NCBI GenBank assembly: GCA_028583685.1
Contig: JAMXIF010001119.1
Coordinates: 3,397,097-3,461,096, forward strand
Length of the DNA stretch: 64,000 bases
Direction: 5' to 3'
Origin: Petaurus breviceps papuanus
Taxonomy: Eukaryota; Chordata; Mammalia; Diprotodontia; Petauridae
Shown: positions 45,060 through 56,356 of the stretch, one piece after another
Numbering within the stretch: the first letter of the stretch is position 1
How the letters are laid out: each line of letters opens with the position of its first letter
Notes under the pieces: generated by a model
Seen by the model: only the letters and a program-made list of their open reading frames with translations
The model's database searches: none
What the model was told of the DNA's origin: nothing
Program-made: the position numbers and the translations under genes

Positions 45060-45260
45060 GAGGCTGGGACAAAGTTAGAGACTGATGGGAATGGGAGCAG
45101 AGCAAAGCAGGCAAGGCTTCTTTGTAAAGATGATTCTCGAGTTTGGTCTTGAAGGTTCTGATGAATATGGATTAAGAATGGAGGTAAGGAGAAGCATTTG
45201 AGCAAAGCCTCAGGGACAGGAGAAAAGATGCTTTAATGTAGGTTTCAAATGACCTAGACC
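45060..45260 (-). mobile_element. L2 fragment
   Basis: GTTTGGTCTTGAAGGTTCTG, AGGAGAAGCATTTGAGCAAA, GCCTCAGGG. Confidence 0.45.
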
Positions 45261-45660
45261 CCCTAATGGAACCAGAGATGTCCTATTTCCTGAGCACATG
45301 AACTTGTTTCCAATGGCAAAGTGGGGAAGCTGCCCATTTCTGGGAATTGTGCAAAGGGGAAGGGCAGCTCTTGGAATGCAAAGCCATTTCCTTCATGTTG
45401 GTTATTCTCCCCATTATCTGTGCCCACACAATATGCACACATCTCAGAGATACACTTTTCTTTCCAGTGGTTGTTTTGATCAAACTCATAAGAACTTCAT
45501 GCAGTGTCCCTGGACATCCATTGGCAATGACTTGTTCACTCACTCTTGTTCTCTCGGTCACCAGGACAACTTTCTGTTCTGACTGGGGATAGAACAAATG
45601 TTTTGTTTTGCTTATATTTATAAAAATGGGGGATATGAAAGACAAGAGGAGACCAGATTC
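45261..45660. other. Non-repeat stretch with overlapping ORFs
   Basis: Plus-strand ORFs of 94 and 81 codons and a minus-strand ORF of 127 codons overlap here. None shows a domain or splice context I recognise; probably non-coding. Confidence 0.3.
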
Positions 45661-45869
45661 CATCAATGATATTTACTATGTATATACCAGTCCCTAGCCG
45701 TGTGTTAGTTACCATGGGAAATGTAAAGGGGCATACGAAGTGGTCTTCAACCTTTAAGAAACTGAAAATTGCTAAGGAGGAACAAGGCACAAACAGAAAA
45801 AGTTACTGAAACAAAAAAGTTAAATAGCAGTTCAAGACATTAACTAAAGAGATGTCAGAATTCAATACA

Positions 45870-46330
45870 TGATTGGTGTAATAGGTAGGACACTGGCTTT
45901 GGAGACAGAAGACCTGGGTTAAAATTTTGCCTGAGACATTTACTCGCTGAGTACTAGTAAATATTGTTATTCAATCATTCAGTCCTGTCTCACTCTTCTC
46001 AACCCCATGGATCACAGCACACCAATGCTGTCCATGGGCTTTTCTTGGCAAAGATACTGGTGTGATTTGCTGTTTCCTTCTCCAGTAGATCAAGGCAAAC
46101 AGAAGTTAAGTGACTTGCCCAGGGTAACACAGCTAGTAATCAAATCTAAATTCACATTTGAACTCATGTCTTCCTGATTGCAGGCCCAGAGCTCTATCCA
46201 CTGAACAAACCAGCTACCTCTTACTAGTAAATGTACTAGCCATTTAATCTCTCTGTGCCTGTTTTCTGAGGGGGTTGGACTTGATGGTCTCTGAGATCAT
46301 TTCTAGCGATAAATCCATCATTTTATAATC
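45870..46330 (+). mobile_element. MIR/THER1-type SINE split by MAR1
   Basis: ACTGGCTTTGGAGACAGAAG, ACCTGGGTTAAAATTTTGCC; resumes CATTTAATCTCTCTGTGCCT, GTTGGACTTGATGGTCTCTG. Confidence 0.75.
45963..46221 (-). mobile_element. MAR1-type SINE inside MIR
   Basis: TATTCAATCATTCAGTCCTG, TTTGCTGTTTCCTTCTCCAG, AGTGACTTGCCCAGGGTAAC. Exact 11-bp duplication TACTAGTAAAT at 45952-45962 and 46222-46232. Confidence 0.92.
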
Positions 46331-46374
46331 TGATTTCCAAATGAAATGTAGCCAACACTTTGTTATATGAGTGT

Positions 46375-46965
46375 AATGGATGGAGAGAATGCTCAAGGTC
46401 AGGTAATCAGGAAAGAATCTTACAATAGATGGGATCTGGATAGAGAGAGTAAAGAGGGCCTTTTAGGTGGATAGAACTGAGGAAGCAAAAGACTAGGGAT
46501 GGGGAAAAACAAGATGCATTCAGAGGAAAACGAGTAAATTAGCTTGACTGGGGCAGAGGCATCATGAAAGAGTGGTTGGAGACAAGATCATCCATGTCAA
46601 GCTAAGGAATTTGTGTTTAATTGTAAATGCATAAGAAGCCACTCTAGAGTCCTGAGGAGGGAAGTGACAAGATTAGAACAGTGAATTAGGAAGATTACTT
46701 TGGCATCAGTGTGAAGGAAGATCTGGAGATGAGAGACTGGAGGCATGAAGCAACGTAGAAGGCTATTATGGTGGCTGCTATGGTAGACAATGAGGGCCTG
46801 AACTAAAGCAATGGTAGCATGAGTGGAGAAAGAAGGAAAATGCAAGTGACGCTTTGGAAATAAAATGAACAGGACTTGGCAGTTTATTTGGATATGGAGA
46901 AGGGTAGGAAAGAGAAAGAGGAGGAAAATAATGACCTTGAAGTTTCAAGCCTGACTGACTGTGAG
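46375..46965 (-). mobile_element. L2 copy, about 0.6 kb
   Basis: AGAAGCCACTCTAGAGTCCT, GAGGAGGGAAGTGACAAGAT, AGGAAGATTACTTTGGCATC, GAACAGGACTTGGCAG. Confidence 0.65.
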
Positions 46966-47214
46966 GGTAATGATGTCATCAAGAGAAACAGAAATTTCAA
47001 GAAGGAGTAGACTTTGTGTGTGAGGTTGTTTTGTTTTGGGGAGAGTGGGGTAAGGGGAGATGGTAAGGGCAGAAAATAATAGAGAGCTGGACTCTTGGGT
47101 TCTGCCCATGTGGTGGCTATGTAACTTCATTATCCTAAATTCCTTTACAACTCTAATTGTCTATCTATGATGAGTAATGAACTAATAGTAACTGTTAATA
47201 ACATCAGTAGTGTG

Positions 47215-47300
47215 TGACACACACTATACACACATATATTATACACTGTATATATGTATGTGTGTATATGTAGACATATGTGTATACACACATATATGAA
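47215..47300. repeat. CA/TA microsatellite
   Basis: GTATATATGTATGTGTGTAT and related runs. Confidence 0.8.
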
Positions 47301-47306
47301 ATGTAT

Positions 47307-47531
47307 GGGGGCAGCTAGGTGGTATAGTGGATAGCATGCCAGGAAGACCTGAATTCAAATCTAGCCTCAGACACTTACTGGCTGTGTGACCCTGGGCAAG
47401 TCCCTTAACACTGTTTATCTCAGTTTCTTCATCTGTAAAATGAGCTGGAGAAGGAAATGGCAAACCACTCCAAGAAAACCCCCAAAAGGGGTCACAAAGA
47501 GTCAGACACAACTGAAAATGAGTAAACAACA
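47307..47531 (+). mobile_element. MAR1-type SINE
   Basis: GGGGCAGCTAGGTGGTATAG, CTGTGTGACCCTGGGCAAGT, CAAAAGGGGTCACAAAGAGT. Confidence 0.88.
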
Positions 47532-48069
47532 CACATTATACATAGAGAATAATACATATGTATTCCCTTTAGCGGCTTGTTCTTTCATTTGAAATGCTAT
47601 GCTTACAATACAGGTGATCTTTCAGTGATGCCTTAGGGCACTCTCCATAGGCTAAGAATAAATGCCACCCCCAGCATGAATGAATGAGAGAAAGCAGATA
47701 GAAGACTGTGGCTGGACCATAGAATGTGAGAAAGACAGGTTAGAGCCACGTTAGGAAGGGTTTAAAAGCCAATCAGTAAGTGTCTCTTAAGTTATTCTAC
47801 AGGTGGGTGACTATTTTCCATTTCCATTAAGGGTAGAGCCATAAAAATGGATTTAAATTGAGAAATAGGGGGAGGGGTTGATATTAAACATGAATGTGTG
47901 TCCTAACTAACTGTCAATATCAAGACCTTTTGATCAGAGTCCCCTTCACTGAAGATCTCAAAACCAATGGACATTCCATGTCTTTAAATATGCTCCTGTC
48001 TAGAGGCTGGACAATGGCTTAGATGCTTTCTAGGTGGAAGATTATCTGTCAAGATAAGGTACCAGACAC
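47532..48069. other. Unclassified DNA
   Basis: No gene or repeat recognised. Confidence 0.3.
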
Positions 48070-48575
48070 TGAAGTCCTTTCTTGAGCTGCACTGCCCCAA
48101 ACATTGAGACTCTGTTGCAGAGAGCACAACTCCACTGGGCTGTCCATGTTGTTTGAATGCCAAATGTACATTTACCTAAAAGACTGTTTTATGGAGAGCT
48201 AACCCAGCACAAGCACTCACTCAGAGGTCAGAGGAAGCTGTACAAGGACACTCTCAAGCTCTCTCTGAAGAACTCTGGTATTGATCGGCACACATGAGAG
48301 ACACTGGCATAGGACCGCCCAGCATGGCATGCCCACAATAAGGAAGGGCCCATGCTTCATGAGCAAAGCAGGGATGTGGTAGGTAGCACAAAAGAAACGT
48401 GAGATGCACAAATCTAGACACCTCCATCCCACATGTTCAGATGGACTATCTGTGCCCGACCTGTGGTAGAGCCTTCTGAGCTCCTATTGATCTGATCAGC
48501 CACAGCGGAACACACTGTACCTTGACCCCAACATCATGATGTCATTGTGTGAAGGACAAACGGCAACAACAGATG
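48070..48575 (+). mobile_element. RTE-type LINE, 3' end of the reverse-transcriptase ORF, decayed
   Basis: In broken frames it reads like the C-terminus of RTE/CFDP2-like proteins: a GELTQ...RGQ-like stretch, DRPAWH near 48315, and CPTCGRAF from 48453 followed by IDLISHS, a C2H2-like ending. The tail CATCATGATGTCATTGTGTG, AAGGACAAACGGC resembles other repeats in the window. The assignment rests on these motifs, without a database comparison. Confidence 0.65.
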
Positions 48576-48599
48576 TCCCTTCCCATCTGGTAAACTCCA

Positions 48600-48795
48600 C
48601 AAGAACGGTGTGGCACAGTGGAAACTGTGCTCGATTTTAAGTCAGGGAACCTGGGTTCAGTCCCATTTCAACGACTTCTTATGGAATGTTGGGCAGTCAT
48701 TTAATCTCCTGGACCTCTGCTTCTCCTCTGTAAAACGAGAGGTCATGCTAGATAATCTCTGAGGCCCCTTCCAGCTCACAGCTATGGTATTTTTT
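48600..48795 (+). mobile_element. MIR/THER1-type SINE
   Basis: GTGTGGCACAGTGGAAACTG, AACCTGGGTTCAGTCCCATT, GATAATCTCTGAGGCCCCTT, CCAGCTCACAGCTATGG. Confidence 0.75.
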
Positions 48796-49044
48796 CACTT
48801 TGCAGGTCCAGCCATGCTACAAACTTCCAATACAGAGTGTCCTCAATGTTTTAGTGAAGGTTCAAGCTTTAACGGTTTAAAATTAAAAAGGCTTTAACAT
48901 TGGATGGACCAGAATTTTAAAATACTTTGAAGAACCAAGCTATGTCGATTGTTGTAGTGCATTTTTTTTATTCCTAAGAAAAAGATAACAGAGGTGGTAA
49001 GATGAACATGTTTATTTCAAAGTAAAATTCTCTCTCTATATGCA

Positions 49045-49125
49045 CAAATGTATATGTACACAGATATACATACACATATATGTATGTATATATACATACA
49101 TATACATATACACACACAGAGACCC
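49045..49125. repeat. TA/CA microsatellite
   Basis: ACATACACATATATGTATGT, ATATATACATACATATACAT. Confidence 0.8.
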
Positions 49126-49234
49126 CAAATGATTTGCCAGTCCTTCTAGTGTTAATAACCTAAAATTGCACTTGGGACACCCTGTTTTTTTGAGAGTAAT
49201 GCTGACTTGATCTACAAAATGGGGAAAAAAATAG

Positions 49235-49547
49235 GTTTAATGTGGTAGAAAGAACCTTAGATCTAGAGCTGGGAGGCTTAAGTTTGAATTCCAGGTCGAC
49301 CACTCACTATCCATGTAAGCACAGGAAGTCACTTAACTTCCAAGCTGAAAGAGTGTGATGAAGTAGAACACTGGACTTGGAATCTGAAGAGATCTGGGTT
49401 CAAATCCCACCTACAATATGCACTATATGATCCTGGGTAAGCCACTGATGCTCTCTGAGCCTGTTTCCTCATCTATAAAATGAAGCTAACACACAGAGTG
49501 CCTCCCTCACAGGATATTGGTGAGGGTCAAAAGGAACAATGGACACT
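49235..49547 (+). mobile_element. Two MIR/THER1-type SINE copies
   Basis: First to about 49340: TAGAAAGAACCTTAGATCTA. Second: GGGTTCAAATCCCACCTACA, TTTCCTCATCTATAAAATGA, GCCTCCCTCACAGGATATTG. Confidence 0.7.
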
Positions 49548-49552
49548 AGATG

Positions 49553-49793
49553 TGTCAAACATGTCATCAGACCTTTGATGTGGCCTGCAATGCTGCCAAG
49601 GGCAGCCCAAACCAGACTAAAAAGTAATTGGGAAATATTGAACAATATACATTTAAATATTTAACAAAACAAAGAAAGTACAACAGAACATGAATAATGT
49701 TAAGATGTGGTTTTTTTAAGTCAATATGTGGCCTGAAGGAATCCTTATGTACAGTTAGGAGCCCCCATTTTTATTTCAGTTTGACCCTATGGA
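49553..49793. mobile_element. Non-autonomous hAT-type element
   Basis: GTGTCAAACATGTCATCAGA at the left opposes TTTTTATTTCAGTTTGACCC at the right as inverted termini. GGAAATATTGAACAATATAC, TTAACAAAACAAAGAAAGTA and CAATATGTGGCCTGAAGGAA lie between. No transposase remains. Confidence 0.55.
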
Positions 49794-49796
49794 CGT

Positions 49797-50035
49797 ACAG
49801 GTAGCCCAGTGAATAGAGCACTGGGCCTGGAGTCAGGAAGACTCCATTTCCTTTCCTGTGTTACAATCTGGTCTCAGATACTAACTGTGTGATCCTGGGC
49901 AAGTCACTCAACCCTGTTTGCCTCAGTTTCCTCATTTGTAAAATGAGCTGGATGAAAAAATAGCAAACCACTCCAGCATCTCTGCCCAGAAAATCCCAAA
50001 TGGAGTCAGGGAGAGTCAAACACTACTGAAGACTA
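49797..50035 (+). mobile_element. MAR1-type SINE
   Basis: ACAGGTAGCCCAGTGAATAG, TCCTGGGCAAGTCACTCAAC, CAAATGGAGTCAGGGAGAGT. Confidence 0.85.
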
Positions 50036-50205
50036 CAATATCAACAGCAATATACATGAGGTGCTTTGTAAATTCTGACCATTATTCAGGAATCCACCTG
50101 ATACTGAATCCTGCACAAAGCAAACAAATACTCCAACATGCACTGTTGGTATTTCAGAGAAAATCAACCCATTTGATAAAATCAGAGCCTCAGAGCCAGT
50201 CATCA

Positions 50206-50680
50206 TGGAGAAGCCCTTTTCTACCAAATGAACGTGTTATGACATTCATCCATCAATCTTTTGTTGCTGCACATCTGGGAGTTCCTACTAGAGAGAAATG
50301 GTATGATCAATGGTCTAACCCAGGAGCCGGGAACCTGTGGCCTTCTAGGTCCTTGGGTGCGGCCTGTTGACTGAGTCCAAGTTTTACAGAACAAATCCTA
50401 TTATTAAGGGATTTGTTCTGTGAAGTTTGGATTCAGTCAAAGGGCAGCCCTTGAGTACCTAGAGGGTCACATGTACCCTCAAAGCCACAGGTCTAATTAA
50501 TGCAGGAAGGGCTTCCCCTCCCCCCATAGTTCAGATTTTATAAAATATTGGAACATTTTCAGTGTAGCAAAGCATTTTAAATGTGATAAGCATGGGAAGA
50601 CCTTTAGCCACAGTAGAGACCTTCTTGGACATTAGAATATTCATATTTGGAGAGATGGCCTACAAATGTATTCTCTTCAC
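50206..50680 (+). pseudogene. C2H2 zinc-finger fossil fragment, split by a MITE
   Basis: From 50227 the plus strand reads NERVMTFIHQSFVAAHLGVP then TREKWYD. This fits a Kruppel-type finger NECGKTF...AAHLGVH-TGEKPY in which the second Cys is Arg (CGT, 50233) and the second His is Pro (CCT, 50284). Past the MITE, CSKAF (50563) abuts KCDKHGKTFSHSRDLLGH (50579-50632), where the second Cys is His. A stop follows, then ...IH and, one base out of frame, GEMAYKC, the usual linker. The fingers are broken by a stop, a frameshift, a likely deletion and lost ligands. No KRAB box or splice sites were seen. Confidence 0.65.
50320..50495. mobile_element. Palindromic hAT-like MITE inside the zinc-finger fossil
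   Basis: AGGAGCCGGGAACCTGTGGC, TTGACTGAGTCCAAGTTTTA, CAGAACAAATCC, loop, GGATTTGTTCTGTGAAGTTT, GGATTCAGTCAA, then CCTCAAAGCCACAG. GTCTAA lies on both sides. Same family as 42030-42175. Confidence 0.75.
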
Positions 50681-51552
50681 TGAGAGAATACCAAACTGTT
50701 ATCTCTTCCTATTCATACCTTAGTAGATGATTGCATGACTTACTGTGCCCAAAACAACTAGACTTGTCCTCAGATGAGAGCTGTATAGCTCCTTACTAGT
50801 CCTATACTCAAAGTCTTTCAAATCTGATTGGGTTTCCCAAAGTTCTTGATCCAGAGACAAAGTTAGAATTACTTTTATGGTATAAGAGGTTGGACAGTCA
50901 GAATTCAGAAGGCTGAGCATAATGAAATTTTAAAATCAGAGCCTGGGCTTAGAAAAGGACTCCTCTCTCAGCACCACACCTATAGAGGTCATGAGTTAGT
51001 TACACGGTCTGCCACTAACATCCTCCTCAACTTCTCTACCACTATATCCTTTTTAATTACTGTCCTTTTAATTAGAAATGATACAGTATTGTCTATTTTT
51101 TCCTCAGACTAAATCGTACTGGATTTGAATCAGTTTCTTCTGGCTGTATCTCTTCTATCCTGACTGTCACATTCTCACATCTCCCCCACCAACATCAGAG
51201 TGTGCATAAGAAATTAGGTTGGGTCTGAATGTAGCTTTAAAACTAATGACATCTTTAAAAAAAACACCTCTCAGTTTTAGGCACCTAAATGCCTATTAAT
51301 ACTTTAACAGTGCTGGTAATCATAGGAGAAAATTTCCTGGGAGTTACATAATACATTTACATAAGAATTTAAATTTACATAATAGAAAAGTGTGAAAAGA
51401 AATCTATTTAAAGAAAAATGCAGGTTAATGTCCCAAATGGTTCCTACACTAACCTTCATGAAGGCAGGGGACTGTTACAGATGATCTCTGAAGCTCCCTA
51501 AGATTGGATCATAGTCAAAATCATAGATTCTTAATCTATTAAAGAGTGAATG
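50681..51552. other. Unclassified DNA
   Basis: No gene or repeat recognised. Confidence 0.3.
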
Positions 51553-51556
51553 TGCA

Positions 51557-51588
51557 TGTACACACACACACACACACACACACACATG
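51557..51588. repeat. (CA)n microsatellite
   Basis: About 14 CA units directly abutting the head of a SINE. Confidence 0.9.
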
Positions 51589-51780
51589 TGGATAGAGAGC
51601 TGGCTTTGGAGTTGGGTAGGTCCTGGTTTCAAGTCCTGACTCTGACATATAGTGTATGGCCTTGGGAAAGTCATTTAACCTTTCCTTGGGCAACTCTCCA
51701 AAAGACTATACATTGCAGAGAAATTGCTGAGCTGCATCAGTGAAGGGCATTTCCACATTTGGAATTCCCTATAAAATGAC
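51588..51780 (+). mobile_element. tRNA-SINE with CAACTCT / TATAxATTGCAGAG tail
   Basis: GGATAGAGAGCTGGCTTTGG, GTCCTGGTTTCAAGTCCTGA, TTGGGCAACTCTCCAAAAGA, CTATACATTGCAGAGAAATT. Same form as at 312 and 55218. Confidence 0.65.
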
Positions 51781-51811
<31 letters not shown>

Positions 51812-51822
51812 TATATAGTAAG
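51780..51822. repeat. (TA)n tract
   Basis: About 20 TA units with one CA interruption. Confidence 0.9.
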
Positions 51823-52349
51823 AGAGTATAAGATAAACATTGGAAGAAAAATGTAGGGAATAAGTCTAAAAACTCACAGAGAAAGAAACAAAGAGGGAAG
51901 GAGAGAGAAAAAGAAGGACCAGGGATGGAAGGGGTGAGCAGACAGATGAGAGAGAGGGTTGGCAGGTTTTGAGGTAGGAGCTTAAGTGCTTATGGGGTAA
52001 ATTGTTTCTTCTCTTCACCTGTAGGCTTCTGAATAACCCTTAGAAATATCAATTAGCTGATGAACTACCCTTCACAGTTCAGACACAATAGCAGCCTGCC
52101 AGATGGGAAATTATTCTCTGGGATGTGACAGCTGTGGTCAGAGCAATATCATATTAAAGGGTGCAGAATGAAATGAACCCAAGGGCTGGACCGTTGAACT
52201 AATGGTTGGAGTGTGAAAATTCAGAACTAGAGGACCTAAGGGTGAATCCATGCCAAACATTATACAGTGGTAGAGGAAATTCCTTCCTTTCCTGGGTCTG
52301 TTTCCCTTCATGTGAAAAGGCATCCAGCTTTGCCTATTTCAAAGAAGGA
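51823..52349. other. Unclassified DNA
   Basis: A GA-rich run at 51880-51960. A MIR-like piece may lie at 52205-52345. No gene seen. Confidence 0.3.
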
Positions 52350-52740
52350 AGGAAGGAAACAAGCATTGCTATGTGTCAGACCACATGCTAACTGCCGGGA
52401 ATACCAATAGAAGCAAAAAGTATCTACCCTCAAGGAGCTTCTGTTCTAATTGGAAGAAGGTAACACACAAAAGGAAGCAGAAAAGAGAGGGGGATAGGTT
52501 GGAGAATGAAGGTACCCAGCTCATGATTTCAAAGTCCAAAATGTCAGGAACAGAGCCAGAAGGAGAATGAAGGAAGGTCAGCTTGGGCTCCTTTACAAAA
52601 TGGATGTTCTGGAAGGAATTCACCAGTGGGAGAAGGGAGGAAGTTCTTGCAGAGGTAGATTTCAGAGTGAACAGTCCACGGGTGAGGTAGGATGGTCCAG
52701 GGTGAGGAGGCCCCACATGTGGAGGGAAGTTCCCGGATGA
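52350..52740 (-). mobile_element. L2 fragment
   Basis: AAGCATTGCTATGTGTCAGA, CCCTCAAGGAGCTTCTGTTC; the right-hand part is weaker. Confidence 0.5.
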
Positions 52741-53060
52741 GAGAGCAGTATAGGCTTGCTTTTGAAGTCCAGAAAGTCAGGAAGAAGGTTAGGAAGGAAT
52801 TCTGAATTGTGATTTTGAATCAGATCCATAACCCATTTCCTCTCTCCCTGCCCTTCTCACCCGCTCCCCCCCATTCCCTTTCTAACAATGACAGCAGCAA
52901 GAGGTCTTGTCTTACTTGATAAACCCCAAAAGAAGGAGATATCCTTTAAAGCAGAGAATCAAAGATCTACATCAGGAAGGGACTTCTAACCTTCCTATTT
53001 TGGAGATAAGGAAACTAGGGTGTATCAATTTCTCCTGTGTATATACTTGATATCTAACTA
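52741..53060. other. Unclassified DNA
   Basis: No gene or clear repeat. Confidence 0.3.
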
Positions 53061-53063
53061 TAG

Positions 53064-53308
53064 AAGGCAGCTCAGAAAATAGAGCACTGGGCTTGGAATC
53101 AGGAAGACATGAGTTCAAATCTGGCCTCAGGCACATACTCTGTGTGTGACCCTGGGCAAGTCACTTAACCTCTGCTTGCCTTAATCCATTGGAGAAGGAA
53201 GTGGTAAACCATTCCACCATTTTTGCCAAGAAAACCCCATGGACTTGATGTGATACGGTCTATTAGGTTACAAAGAGTTAGACAAGACTGAATGAATGAA
53301 CAACAATA
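53064..53308 (+). mobile_element. MAR1-type SINE
   Basis: GGCAGCTCAGAAAATAGAGC, GAGTTCAAATCTGGCCTCAG, GTGACCCTGGGCAAGTCACT. The region after the core is partly lost. Confidence 0.85.
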
Positions 53309-53384
53309 AATAGGTATATTTAACATGTCTTGAGGTAAAGAGATCTTGCCCCAAGGAAAGTGACATATACATTTTGTTTTCTGC

Positions 53385-53510
53385 AATAGAATATAAGCTC
53401 CATGAAGGCAGGAACTATGTAATTTTTGTCTTTGTATCTCTTGTATTTAGCATAATGCCTGGCATAGCACAAGGTAAGGACTTAACAAATGTTTGTTGAT
53501 TGATAAGTTT
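53385..53510 (+). mobile_element. L2 3' end
   Basis: ATAGAATATAAGCTCCATGA, AGGCAGGAACTATGTAATTT, AATGCCTGGCATAGCACAAG, AATGTTTGTTGATTGATAAG. Confidence 0.75.
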
Positions 53511-53548
53511 CCATCATCAGTTTTACATCTAGAAATTTATCTATGTGG

Positions 53549-53693
53549 TTTTTTTTTTGAGGCTTAATTTTTTTTGAGGTTAAATGATGTGCCCAGGGTC
53601 ACACGGATAATAAGTGTCTGAGGCTGAATTTGAACTCAGGTCCTCTTGACTCCAGGGCCAGTGCTCTATCCACTGTACCACCTAGCTGCCCCT
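53549..53693 (-). mobile_element. WSINE-type short tRNA SINE
   Basis: GTTAAATGATGTGCCCAGGG, TGAATTTGAACTCAGGTCCT, CACTGTACCACCTAGCTGCC. Confidence 0.88.
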
Positions 53694-53729
53694 ATTTTAA
53701 AAATTATTTTTTAAAAAAAATTTAATTTT

Positions 53730-53880
53730 GGGGGGCGGCTAGGTGGTGCAGTGAATAGAGCACTGGCCCTGGAGTCAGGAGGACCTGAGTTCAAATTTAG
53801 CCTCAGACACTTAACACTTACTAGCCGTGTGACCTTGGCCAAGTCACTTAATCCCAATTGCCCTCCAAAAAGCAAAAAAA
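53730..53880 (+). mobile_element. WSINE-type short tRNA SINE
   Basis: GGGGGGCGGCTAGGTGGTGC, CACTTAATCCCAATTGCCCT, A tail. AAATTTAATTTT on both sides. Confidence 0.9.
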
Positions 53881-53884
53881 TTTA

Positions 53885-54010
53885 ATTTTTAAACATTTAT
53901 TTTTCATTTTCAACATTTACATTTTAAAGATTTTGAGTTTCAAATTTCCCCTCTTTTCCCCTTCCCTCCCCAAGATGGTATGCAATCTGATATAGGCTAT
54001 GCATGTATAG
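53885..54010 (-). mobile_element. L1 3' end
   Basis: TTTATTTTTCATTTTCAACA, TTTTGAGTTTCAAATTTCCC, CCAAGATGGTATGCAATCTG, ATATAGGCTATGC: the reverse of an L1 3' UTR end. The plus-strand WSINE landed in its tail. Confidence 0.7.
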
Positions 54011-54079
54011 TCATCTATCTATGTCCTTTAAAAATGTGTTTGTACCTTTATTCTAAACCACTAAGTGCACAAGGTTTGA

Positions 54080-54330
54080 AATCTACAACCCTGGGTTCAA
54101 ATTCTCAACTCTGTTATTTACTACCTGTGTACCTTGGGCAAGTCATTGTTCCTCTATGGGCCTTAGTTTCCTGATCTTTAAAATGGACATAACAATAGCA
54201 TCTACCTCCCAAGGGTTGTCTTAAGGATCAAATGAAATAATATTTGTAAAGCACTGAACACACTTCCTGGCACAAAATAAGTACTAGGTAAATGTTAGCT
54301 GCTAATTATAATTATTACTACTGTTTTCTG
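54080..54330 (+). mobile_element. MIR-type SINE, near full length
   Basis: ACCCTGGGTTCAAATTCTCA, CTTGGGCAAGTCATTGTTCC, TTAAGGATCAAATGAAATAA, TTTGTAAAGCACTGAACACA, GTAAATGTTAGCTGCTAATT. Confidence 0.75.
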
Positions 54331-54384
54331 TAAAATGAGGGGATTAGATCTTACACCATATACCACCATATTATTTACTCCATA

Positions 54385-55835
54385 GAAGATAAGCTCACAA
54401 TAGATACGTCACTTGAATATTAAACAAAATAGTACTAAAACAAAAACTTGATGAGAACCAGATTGGGCACCTTTCATGGCTGATAAGAGCACAACCACAC
54501 AAGGGGTAGAAATGATCTCGAAAGATGAAATAAATAATTTTGATTATAAGAAATTGAAAAGCTTTTGTACTAACAAAATTAAAGCAATTTCCAATAAAAA
54601 GGAAAACTATTGATTGTAGGAAAAAATATTTTCGCCAGATATTTCTGATAAGGGCCTGATAATCCAGAATATGTAGGGAAAGTAACACAGATATATGGCC
54701 AAGAGAAATTGGATAAGTGATCAAAAGATATGAACAAGCAGATCTCAAAAGCAGAGTCACAAACTATTAATAACTATGCCAAAGAATGTTCCAAATAGCT
54801 ACAAAGAGAAATGCAAATCAAATCAACTCTGAGCCTTAAATTCACACCCAGCAAATTGGCAAAGATGACAAAAGATGAGAAAAGTACATGTTGGAGGGCT
54901 ATAGAAAAATTGGAACATTAATACACTGTTGCTGAACTTTGAATTGGTGCGCTGTTCACAAACAGCAATTTGGGATCATGCTCAGAAAGTGACTCAACTG
55001 TCCCTATCCTTTGACCCAGTGATTCCCAGTGATAAGAGGTATATGCCCCAAAGGAAATCGGAGATAGAAAGAAAAATCCTATATATCGTCTGCCTAAAAC
55101 ATTCACAGCAGCATTGTTTTTATGATAGCAAAGAATTGGAAATAATGTTTCCTCCAATGATGGGGGAATGGCTAAATAAAATGTAGTATATGAAGGTAAT
55201 GGAATGTTACTGATCTGAGGGAAATTGTGACAGAGGCAGTCTGGCATAATAGCTAAAGGATCAGTTTCATAGTCAGGAAGACCTGGGTTCAGATCCTGCC
55301 TCTGACAGATGCTGACTGTGCGACTCTGGGAACATCACAACTTTTTAGTGCCCTAGGCCTATCTCTCAAGATTATAAATAACAGAGAAGATGGTGATCTG
55401 TGTTAGTAGAGAAAGTTGCTCATGGAATTTGTTCTACAGGTGTTATCACAACCCTGGTCAAAAGAGAAAAGGGGGTGGGAGAAGAGGAAGAGGGGAAGAA
55501 GGGAGAAACATTCAGAGAAACATGGGAAATCATATGGACTCATGGAGAGTGAAGTATTACCAGGAAAATGGTATAAATAATGATCACAACCATATAGATG
55601 CAAAAACAAAACAAAACAAACTCCCTAAAGATCTCAAAAGAGGGAAGTTGAAAAAATAAACCTTCCTCCCTTCATTGAAGAGGAGGGTCACTATTGTATA
55701 CAACATAAGACTAAGTTGATATATCGTTAATTTTGTTAAACTACTTTTTTTTCCTCTTTAAATTTTTGTTAGAAGGGATGGCTCTGTGAGTAGGAGAGAA
55801 AGGAAGATTAAAAATATGAGAGGGCTGGACTAGAA
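54385..55835 (+). mobile_element. L1, 3' part of ORF2 and 3' UTR, with a SINE inside
   Basis: GAAATTGAAAAGCTTTTGTA, GGGCCTGATAATCCAGAATA, TGTTGGAGGGCTATAGAAAA, CTATCCTTTGACCCAGTGAT, TTCACAGCAGCATTGTTTTT; then the 3' UTR GAAGGGATGGCTCTGTGAGT. Frames are broken, though short ones persist. Confidence 0.8.
55218..55450 (+). mobile_element. tRNA-SINE with CTCTCAAGATTATAAATAACAGAG tail, inside L1
   Basis: AGTCTGGCATAATAGCTAAA, GACCTGGGTTCAGATCCTGC, GTGCCCTAGGCCTATCTCTC, TCTGTGTTAGTAGAGAAAGT. Confidence 0.65.
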
Positions 55836-55921
55836 AATTTCTAAAGTTCCTTTGGTCTCTCTCCCTCAAGCCTTTCCCCATTTAGTTCATCTCCCACTCA
55901 GCTATGAAATTCACCCCTCCC

Positions 55922-56356
<435 letters not shown>

